A stretch of DNA of 64,000 bases, from positions 806,001 to 870,000 of the forward strand of contig CM057066.1 of the NCBI GenBank assembly GCA_029945375.1, in the 5' to 3' direction. Origin of the DNA: Agaricus subrufescens. Taxonomy: Eukaryota; Basidiomycota; Agaricomycetes; Agaricales; Agaricaceae. Below are positions 54,853 to 64,000 of the stretch, piece after piece. The position numbers and the translations under genes are program-made. Under the pieces are notes generated by a model. That model had not been told where the DNA came from. It ran no database searches and saw only the letters and a list, made by a program, of their open reading frames with translations. Numbering within the stretch: the stretch's first letter is position 1; each line of letters starts with the position of its first letter.

Positions 54853-57800
54853 TATCGACAAAGGGAAGGAAAATCTGATACTCCAAACTCACCTCCCCCG
54901 TCCCTCCTTTATACCGCCACAATATCTCAGTATCTAACATCTAGTCATACATCTATTAGCATTCCCTCCCCTCTCCGGAATCATATCCAAATACAGTCCT
55001 GTCTCCTTACTAGCGCAATGAACTCAGATCTAGTCATCTCGTGTAACCTTCAATTTCCCGAACACATCCAACCCACCTATACCTGGATCTTATTTCTTTT
55101 TTCGACACCCCGTTGCGAAAAATCAAGTCACCGATACCACGGAACAGCGCTGGTACCGACTTCACAAAATTATGTCATTCACTCCTCGGGAGATCACCCC
55201 TCCAAAGGGGGGTAACTCCCTCATCTCCCCCCTCACCCAAAAAATCCCAATCAGAAATCCCCAAACCTCTCTCTGCCAGCCAAACTTGTCATCTTTAATA
55301 AATCAAAATAAACGCCCCCAATAAACAGTTTCACCTCCACTCAGTCAACCAAGTCACCTCAAACGTACACGTAAACCCAAGTCTGTATCATGGCAATCAC
55401 CTTGTCGTTGACTTAACTCCCCTCCCGAAAGTGCCAACCCAAGGCTATGCACGACACCACCAACTTATTTCCAAATCCGGTAACCCACACCAAAAATAAC
55501 ACTCCCCATCAAATGGCAACACCTTGAGTGATCACTTGTTGTATTCATCGGAATCTTCAACATCCCGTCTCTAACCCATTGTTCCGAGCACCCATCCCTC
55601 TCCGTCCAAGAATCCCTTCAAGCGATAATCATCCCAATAAAAAAACCCCGATTATAATCATCACGAACACCAAGGTGGGTATCCTCTCACACAGCCTCCC
55701 GCACAGCCAATCTACCTACACTCACACTACACTCACACCACCCTTGCTCTCAACACTCCCATTTAACCCCTTAGCACACTTCACATCTCAACACCCCCGC
55801 TTAACTCCGCCAAGCATCATCACAAACCCAAATGCCCCTTGCCTCGGACACCACACGGTCCCGACACACCAACCTGTAACTTCCACGCCATTGATCCACA
55901 CACTATCACTCACCCTATATATAAATAGGGCCATCACCAAGTCTTCCTCCCGATACCTTATTCCCTTTTTCACTCGTCCGGATCCCTAAAGTCCGGGCGA
56001 AAATACATTTATGAGATAATGTACAACTAACTCGTGGTAGACCTAATCGTAACCACTCACGGAACTCACTCCTCCGGATTTCTCGTATCTCTTTTAGTAA
56101 TGATATACGGTTCCGTTCTAGACTCCAAGCTATGCTCGGAAGATAAACGTCAACGTCCTTTAACAAAGGAGAGAGAGAGAGAGAGAGATACCAAAAAAAA
56201 ACTCCAAACTCCTTGGAGGAGAAAAAACAATCAGAACGAACTGTCAAACTCTAAAACACAAAGCGCAATAACCTCGAAACCCGAACCATATCATATAAAA
56301 CTGACACATTCTGCCACATACCACAAACCTCACTACTACACAGAACTCAGTAAACCGTTACGAACAACAATCTTTTTTTCAATTACACCGAGTAAAAAGT
56401 CACCTCATTCATGATCCCCAAAACCAACCGCCACCTCACAACAGCAATGAGATAAATCTCAACCACCCAGATCCAAAGATTCAATTTCCGCCCACCAGAC
56501 CCATCTACACCACCAAACAATCAAAACCTGAACAATCGCCGCCGCTGCCAAAAAAACCACCACCTCTTCTACCTCAGTACACCAAAAAAAAAAACTTGAT
56601 ATATTCTTTTACCGAAACCCGTTGATCACACATTGACACATTGTAGATCTCAAGTACAGTACACACACACACACCTCCCTGCACATCAGACCCAACCCCG
56701 CCGGCAAAAGAAACTCATACTCACCCCTTCCCTCTTACATCTACGCAAAAATCCCTTGACCCTGACTCCTGACGTCTCCCACTCCCTCAACTCCTCGGTA
56801 TACACATAACCAAAGTAAAATCTGACACGGACACGCCGAAAAGAAAAATGATATAACAAATCAACGTACGCCCTCACTGTGTAAAGAAATCACATCAATC
56901 AAAAAGAATGATCCAAGGAACCACACAGGTTCAGCGGGAGAGTGCCTTGCAATTACACCAAAAACTCCACCAGGGAAGCAAAAAAAAAATCACATCAATC
57001 AAAAAGAATGATCCAAGGAACCACACAATTTCAGCAGGAGAGTGCCTTGCAATTACACCAAAAACTCCACCAGGGGAACCAAAAAACACACGAATCGGGA
57101 CCCGACTAAACCACCTTAAATTTGATTCGAGACGCCACCCGGAACTAATAAACCACACTCCTGTAGTATACCCTTTCGTTTCGAATTAAGTATATTAAAG
57201 GGATGTTTTGATGCAAAACCTTGATCAAACGGTTCCGACAAAGACTCAAAGGGGGAGCCGGCTAAATTCTTGGTAGCAGTCTATTCGAATCGAGACGTTT
57301 CCTCAGTTCCCACAAGACATGATATCATACACCACTACAAAAATAACTCTTTTACAGTCGCTACACCGACTCATCCAAGCCAAGTTTCGGGCTTCAAGAC
57401 TCCAAAGCCCAAGTCTAAAAGAAATATCACCGCCACAAGCGGTGGCAACCAACTATGAAAATATATATATACACAGTGTGTTACATGCCCCCGAGTCATA
57501 TTGACTCGAAACCTGTACTGCTCGGCTTGAATATGTAAAACAGATATACTCAAGGTTTAGCTGAATTCAGTGAACTGAGGTTCTCCAGCCCTCGCATCAA
57601 GAGATTAATTGCAATAAACCTGTACAGTATACCCTTTTTTTGCCGTGTATTGCTCATTATCTTCTTACGACTCATTATTGAATTTCGCTTGTCATCTCAA
57701 GTCATCTAAATTAATTACTCTGAATAATCGGATGGTCAAAGTAAACCACCAAAAAAGGGTACATAACAGAATACGGTTCTGATATTCCTCTAACACTCCA

Positions 57801-59529
57801 ATACGTGCACATGTGCAGGGGAGAAGAAGGAAGGGGTTGAATTACGAGGTTACACCTCAGATAGGCACAAGAGATGGTTAACACTGAGTCTAGAGTGGAA
57901 GCCCCGAACTGTGTGAGAGATAGAGACAGAGAGAGCGTATGTGTTTGAATTTATCTCAGATTCATATGAATTGAGCTCTTCCCGCAGCTAAGCGCCCGCA
58001 GCTACTGAGTATCAATGTATTATGAGCAAAAACAACCCCACCTCCCTCTTTTTGATTTCAACTCTGACTCAGAACAGCTTGACTCCCCGTCAGGTATTAT
58101 TGCCGTTGTGTTACTCATTACTTATGACCCCCTTGCTCATAATGATGATGATGATGATTCATGATCGGCCAGCACCCTGTGATGCCAAGCAGCCGACATG
58201 GTATAGTGCAGTGCAAAAAAAGAATTTTGTCATAAATGGGAAAATTGACAGTATTGAAGACGGTATTAATTTAGGGGGAGAGAGGGGTACATGCAAATGT
58301 CAAGACGACGGAGACTGCGGTCGAAATCTATAAAAAGATCTTCAGACTTGTAATCTAAGAGGTGTTACCCGAGTCCTCGGCATCTATGTCGAGTGCGCAA
58401 TAGAGAGAAGGTAGCTGTGTGTTCGTTGATAAAGGTCATTTGAAAGAGTCGCTCTTTCGCCAGTTTAATAGTCCGCTTGAACCCGCCAAGAAAAGGTACA
58501 CAGTGGGTAAATCACGAAGCAGAATAAACACTAAGCGTAGTTGAGTATCAACAATTTCGTTCTCAACCTTGGTAATCAGTTCCTTGATCTGAGGATTTTA
58601 CCCTGAGTCAGCCCTAGATTTTCTCTATCGAATTAAAACATCTAGAATGGGCCAAACCCCCTTGATTCATAACGAACGCGGCAGGTCAGGATACTTGACG
58701 ATTAGAGCACTTCATTTTCGACAGTATGTCAAAAAGAACAGAAGGTTTCCGGAAATTCACGGGGGGACACTCAAGACAGCTCCCTGAACTTGATCTCGGC
58801 TGGTCGAGAATTCGGGCTTAGGCAACAACGGGCTGATCCGTTTCATCCCTCGAAGCATCGACATTGACGCGGGAACGACGTGGAGACATGATAAATATTT
58901 ATTACATAATCATTCCATTATATCAAATTTTCAATTTTACAAAGTCGACATAATGACTTACAAGCTTCATTACAAAAATTTCTACTTATAATTCCCCCCT
59001 CGTGATTAATTTGATCTTCCCTATCGAATTCGAGTTTCGCCTCAAAGTCTTATATACGACCTTGTGGTCTGTGTTTTATCAGGCACTTTTCCTGATTTAT
59101 GGTTATCAACGCTGGTCCTACCGTAGACCAGCTTCGCGGAGAGGTCAGAGTACCGTCAAAGAGAGAAAACGCTTTTCGCTCATCCTCCGGCTATCCGTAC
59201 CTGATATATTGATGTTTTCAGAGCGCCAGCTCCCTATTGGACCGGACGAACAAGGCCCGATGCTTCCGACATCGCTCTCCGACTGGGTCCTACCTCCACA
59301 AAGTAATTGTCCGCTCGCGCATTGATGCGATTGCCCGCTCCCAGCCCCGCCTCGATTACACGCAGCAAATATGACCATATTCTGCCCCAACCCACGTCGG
59401 CTGAGTGGAATATGCGGCCGCAATCGCCATCCATGACATCAAGCACCAATCACGTGACGGGCTAGATATGATCATATTACTAGGTCAGGACCAGGTAACC
59501 AAATTCCAAAATCCTGACCTCCAACCACC
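54853..59529. other. Gene-poor 4.7-kb region
   Basis: No coding gene, RNA gene or transposon could be supported. It contains C/A-rich plus-strand sequence to about 57200, a GA microsatellite (56169-56189), a 100-bp direct repeat (56889-57078) and AT-rich sequence near 57450-57480 and 58880-58990. The largest open frames (for example 55528-55989) are low-complexity and lack splice context. A lineage-specific gene or noncoding transcript cannot be excluded. Confidence 0.55.
56889..57078. repeat. Two 90-bp direct repeats, period 100 bp
   Basis: Copies at 56889-56978 and 56989-57078 both run from ATCACATCAATCAAAAAG to AAAAACTCCACCAGGG, with only a few differences (CAGGTTCAGCGG versus CAATTTCAGCAG). 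They are joined by a short A tract. Confidence 0.95.
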
Positions 59530-60903
59530 ATGACTACCTCTCTCGACCAACTGAAAGCGACCGGAACCGTCGTCGTCTCCGACTCTGGTGACTTTGAATG
59601 TAAGCACTCGTTGTGCTTCGTATTCCGTAGAATGTCTTACTCAACGGCTCGTCGCGCTCAGCTATCGATGTATACAAACCCCAGGTAAAGGAACCATCGA
59701 TATGTTCCTGCGCCAAAGAAAATTTTTAATGTCAATTTGTAGGATGCCACGACCAACCCCTCGTTGATCTTGGCTGCTGCCAACAAACCCGGCTATGGTC
59801 GTCTCATCGACAACGCTGTCCAATATGCCAAGGGTAAGGGTGGTGATCTCGAGGCGCAGACCAACAACGCCATGGACAGACTGGTAATAATTTCATGATG
59901 CATCATTTATCTGTCTCGCTAATCGTATATCTCTGCACTAGCTCGTTGAATTCGGCAAGGAGATCCTCGCGATCATCCCCGGTCGTGTCTCCACCGAAGT
60001 CGATGCCCGCCTTTCATTTGACAAGGCAGCAACCAAAGCCAAGGTGTGTATACTCCTATGCGGTATGGATATCACTAATCTTTGGGAATGAAGGCCAAAC
60101 AACTCATTGCTCTCTACGAATCTGTTGGTGTATCCCGAGACCGTGTTCTGATCAAGATGGCTTCCACTTGGGAAGGTATCCAGGCCGCTAGGGAGTTGGA
60201 GAAGGAAGACGGGATTCACTGCAACTTGACTCTTCTTTTCGGCTTTGGCCAAGCTGTTGCCTGTGCTGAAGCTGGTGTCACCTTGATCTCGCCCTTCGTC
60301 GGTCGTGTAAGTCTGGCGTTAAGTTATTTTGGTCAACAGTTTTAGTGACCGCAAAGCGTTTAGATCCTCGATTGGTACAAGAAGTCAACGGGAAAGAACT
60401 ACGAGGGTGACGAAGACCCTGGTGTCCAATCCGTCAAGAAGATCTTCAACTACTACAAGCAGCACGGTTACAAGACCATCGTTATGGGTGCTTCTTTCCG
60501 TAACGTATGTTTGAAAATGTACTCGGTTTTTTGCACCTTTAGTTGACTTTCTTTGTTTCCAGACTGGCGAAATCAAGGCTCTCGCTGGTGTTGATTTCCT
60601 GACCATTTCTCCAGGGCTCCTCGAGGAACTCAAGAACTCGACGGATCCTGTTCCCAAAAGACTTGATGCCAACGCCAGTACGTCATATCTCGGAAGTCTC
60701 CGGATCATCTTATCTGATCTGATATCACAATGACAGAGCAAGAACCCATCCCTAAGGTCTCCTTCATCAACAACGAGGCTGAGTTCCGCTGGGCCCTCTT
60801 GCAAGAGCAGATGGCCTTCGACAAATTGCACGAGGGTATCAAGAAGTTCGCTGAAGACGGTGAAACCCTCAAGGGCGTCTTGCGCCAGAAGCTTTCCGCG
60901 TGA
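59530..60903 (+). CDS. TAL1: Transaldolase
   Basis: Transaldolase of the non-oxidative pentose phosphate pathway moves a dihydroxyacetone unit between sugar phosphates through a Lys Schiff base. The ATG at 59530 ([20 protein letters not shown]) follows an A-rich leader. Short introns split the gene at about 59600, 59698, 59885, 60043, 60307, 60506 and 60678. Conserved parts are [20 protein letters not shown], the active-site Lys in [41 protein letters not shown] and [13 protein letters not shown]. The C-terminus ends RQKLSA before the TGA at 60901. Size fits the roughly 320-residue class I family. It is a conserved housekeeping gene, isolated in a gene-poor area. Confidence 0.97.
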
Positions 60904-63900
60904 ATCGTGCAGGTCGTAGTAGACAAATAAAGGCAGATCAAGAAAGAAATAGGTAAAACGCCCGGGTTTTCGACGACCCGCTGTGTAACAAAGTGTTGTG
61001 TATTATGTATATAGTCCAAATCTAGATATCCTATGACTCAACTAATTATCGTAATTCGGCCTCTGGGCTAGGATCACCCGGTGTGATATTTGAGTTGATA
61101 ATAAATGATGCGGTAGTCCCTGATCTGATAGTCCTAAGAGGATCGTCTTGCCTTTCCTGAGTATGGTTCTTGTTCGTACCCGTCTGAGCCCGGCGGGATT
61201 TTGATAGCAACTGAATGTAAACGGTCAGGTTTTCCCGGTGCTTTTTTAAACCAACTTAGAGGAGAGTGATGAGATGTTCGGGCGCATAAAATGCGTTGTT
61301 CTGCTCAGCGGGTAAAGACCACCGCCTAGACCTCCAAATGAGATTGCCCATAAAAACCTACGGGGAAAAGAATTCTTGAACTGTCTTGTATTCCATCAGA
61401 AACAACGATAGCGTAGAAATGGTATGGTGTACCTGATCCTATCCTCGACAACCCATTTCGCAAGCTTTCGAAGCTGATCAAAACATTGTTCGTTATATTT
61501 AGACAGATGGATAGATGGATAGATAGATAGATAGATTAGAGAGAAAGCAAAAGGCTCGTGTGAGAGAGAAATAAATGAGAGAGAGATATAAAATAGAAAA
61601 AATAAAAACAAACAAAACTTGAAACACTTCTTTCGGGAATATTAGTGTTTCTTAGGAGGCTTGTTGGGTTGAATTAAACTACCGGGTGGGAGTGAGGGTG
61701 TCTCCGCGGATCAAGTGTATTGGCGGGCGTGGTTTTGGTGAGAATTGGGGTGGGTTGACGGGTTTGAAGATGGAGTCGACGGGTAAGGGTTTTGGTCTTT
61801 TGAGAGTTTGGACGGGTATTTTGATGAATGGGGGATTTTCAGGTCCTTTGGCTACGTAAACTAATTAAGCAGGGAAGAAACTTGTCCCGGTTATATCACT
61901 TCTTGCTGGGGGTGAAAAGAAGGCCTGTATTACTGGAGTTTTAGTCACAGAAGATCAATCAAGTTTTGAATGGTTTCACGTCATCCAACCCGTTCGGCCC
62001 CGTCACGGAATTCCAGCGCACACACTCACGCGAAATAAAAGGAGGGAACAATAAAGGCTCGAGTTGTTCTCATTCTTTGCTGGTTACAGTTAGTGGAGTT
62101 TTAGCGGAGCTCAAAGAACATCATGAGTTATCAATCATTTTAATCTCGTCGTAAAGAGATTTGATAACAATCAAGCAAAAGGTCACTCACTTATTCATAT
62201 GCATCATCATCATCATCATCATCACGGCCTTGTGGATCAAATCGAAAAGAAAGAAGCAGGGGCTTCAATTTGATAAGGCTACTCATGAGAATAGAAGAGT
62301 TCTCATTTCAGGTATTGCAATACATTGCATTACGAGGAAAAGAGGTCAAGTAATTTCCGGAAGATCGGGAAATCTTGGTAGTCCATGATGGGAAGGTGTC
62401 AATGGGAGGAACCTCTGGACGGGAACAATTCGGACTGTTAAGAGACACGGTCGTCAATGAGGGAGAAGGAGTGGGCGTAGAACTTTCAAGCCCTGGCTTA
62501 GGTTACGAACCTAGGTGAGGCCATAGAAAGGACACTAGACTCGAGTATATATTCCCGGGGATTCAAATTGGCAGTACGTCCGTTCTAATCACCGGAGGGA
62601 GTACCAGGTTAAGACTCCCCCATGAAACTGGTGCTCAATTAAAATAGAGAGACAGCCAACTGGGTCAGGAAACTGTAACAAAGAAGTTGAACAACAATCA
62701 TTAATCAGTTGGTCGGCCCTGCGAGTATCCATTCTACAAAACAAAGAATCTTGACAAAGAACATCAATTGGCTTGGCAGAAAGGTAACACGCACACGGTT
62801 GATAATCAGTCCCGTCGGTTTAGAATATGATGTAGTTTAATTCCGTGTTGAATAGGACGTATTGAGTTTACTTTCCTCCTTTTGTCGACCTTTGGTGAGC
62901 CTCCAACTACGTAGTTAGACCATCGATGAAGTGGATTTTGATGCGGAGCCGTAGATACCTACACTTAATCAGAGAGTAGCATCCTGGACCCGGGACTACG
63001 GATGAATAACAACTCAGCGCCAATGGGCGGTTCAACGTACATGGACCAGTGACCTAACGACTTGGCCAAATTTTTAACATGTTTCAGCCACAGTGACCAT
63101 TTATCAATAATTATGGGTCAAAAAATGCACCTGAATAGGGACCGCTAGTGCGTATCAACGACGACAGCTATACCAACTTAGTCACGGACAGTCCAAATGT
63201 ATGCCGTCTCCCTTGTATTCTTCTCCCGGAAAGAACTGACATTGAAAGCCATCTTGAATGCAAAACACCCAATATTGTCCTGTCAACTTACAAGGTCAGG
63301 ATCTAAGCGAGACCCTTCCAGATGGTTTAACACATGAAACACATCGGCGCCCCTTAGCTCCTACCCATTAAGTCGACGACAAGCGGTTTCCATGGCCGAC
63401 CGAGGGCGACAAAGTCTTGCTTGACAACAAAGTCAATTTAATTGGTTTAAAATTAACCTAGAATGACGGAGAACCGGCGGAAACTTGAATCACTATACAC
63501 ACCAGAACCGTCGGACCGTTCAAAGCGGTCAAGTAGAATAAAGACTGCCTACCCAGACCGCTGACGAAAATCACGGAATTCATTAATGTGTTGCAGGGAC
63601 GAAATTCCGTGTGCTTAGGCATGGGTTCTACAGGTCAACGCCAAGGGTACATTTGCATTCAGTAGAGGGAAACGAAACGCCAGGGCTTCGGCCAGGAGTT
63701 GAGTGGACCCAGACCAATAAAGAATTTTCACCGAATCCCATGGGCCAGACTTAAATAACTTGGCTTTCTGAAAGAATAACCTTGTCAAATGACGAATCCG
63801 GACATGACACCTATACGGAAGAACCTGCCTGTCACTCTTGAAAAGACCTGACAAGAATCTTACGAAGGGAGACGTGGGAGACACTAGGTGATATTGATAC

Positions 63901-64000
63901 GCACAGTATGCTGGAGCGGGGAAAGAGATGGTGTTGACTGTGTTTAGAGCGAAGAGAAGCACAGAGCCAACTGTTTTCCCAGAGAGGGCATCATTTTACT
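60904..64000. other. Terminal region without supportable genes
   Basis: Contains the transaldolase 3' flank, a GATA/GATG microsatellite (about 61506-61536), an ATC tract (about 62202-62225) and otherwise unique-looking sequence. A minus-strand frame (about 61855-61679) reads as Pro/Lys-rich protein but no start exon fits in phase. A 115-codon minus frame near 63962-63615 opens at the window edge without recognisable homology. Confidence 0.5.
61506..61536. repeat. GATA/GATG microsatellite
   Basis: A run of GATG/GATA tetranucleotides in the 3' flank downstream of transaldolase. Simple slippage repeat, no other signal. Confidence 0.85.

Noticed and set aside
58325..58390. tRNA-like stretch (GACTTGTAATCTA resembling an anticodon arm)
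   Set aside because: No acceptor stem, D-arm or proper T-arm consensus can be paired around it.
61679..62073. Possible two-exon small gene on the minus strand (exon opening MRTTRAFIVPSFYF plus a Pro/Lys-rich frame)
   Set aside because: The only good donor leaves phase 2 while the downstream frame needs phase 1, so the exons do not join in frame.
61506..62225. Regularly spaced short repeats that might suggest a CRISPR-like array
   Set aside because: They are simple tetranucleotide and trinucleotide microsatellites in a eukaryotic genome, without unique spacers.
62470..62640. B-box-like GGGGATTCAAATTGG suggesting a tRNA gene
   Set aside because: No A box at the right distance and no closing acceptor stem.
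63615..63962. 115-codon minus frame at the right edge
   Set aside because: No ATG in frame near its start, no recognisable motif, and the window ends before the context can be judged.

Overview
The window looks like nuclear DNA of a filamentous basidiomycete, probably an agaricomycete. Genes are split by many short introns (about 48-75 bp, GT-AG) and packed on both strands. Recognisable products include a Zn2Cys6 regulator, a GPI-type GH16 glucanase, an FHA-RING ligase, a fungal-type GST and a chromodomain Ty3/gypsy element. The species assignment is inference; no rRNA or tRNA gene was found to anchor it.

Left part (1-16.6 kb): two minus-strand class A FAD monooxygenase genes of the salicylate-hydroxylase-like type (FMO1, cut by the window edge, and FMO2), then a pirin (minus). 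A COQ8/ABC1 atypical kinase for coenzyme Q synthesis and a large P4-ATPase lipid flippase follow on the plus strand.

Middle (17-30 kb): a Zn2Cys6 transcription factor, an F-box/LRR-type protein, an ABHD12/BEM46-like hydrolase and an unrecognised serine-rich protein (all plus). A hemerythrin-domain protein (minus) is divergently paired with a phospholipid N-methyltransferase (plus).

Duplicated zone (30.1-36.4 kb): a tandem segmental duplication of about 3.1 kb. Each unit carries an intact monooxygenase gene (FMO3, FMO4), an upstream unidentified ORF remnant and the eroded exons of a further monooxygenase. With FMO1 and FMO2 this gives four gene copies and two relics in one window, interrupted by about 26 kb of unrelated genes.

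Right part (37-64 kb): an FHA-RING E3 ligase of the Dma1/Dma2 type and a GH16 glucanase (both minus, 58 bp apart). Next is a complete, very young chromovirus LTR retrotransposon (43,003-49,266) whose polyprotein is broken by a 4-bp tandem duplication. Then come a leucine-rich-repeat protein resembling PP1 regulatory subunit 37 and a GST (minus), a gene-poor 4.7 kb stretch, and transaldolase (plus). The last 3 kb holds no gene I can support.

The housekeeping genes span CoQ biogenesis, membrane asymmetry, phosphatidylcholine synthesis and the pentose phosphate pathway, and do not form one pathway. The distinctive biology is the expanding and decaying monooxygenase family and the recently inserted chromovirus.
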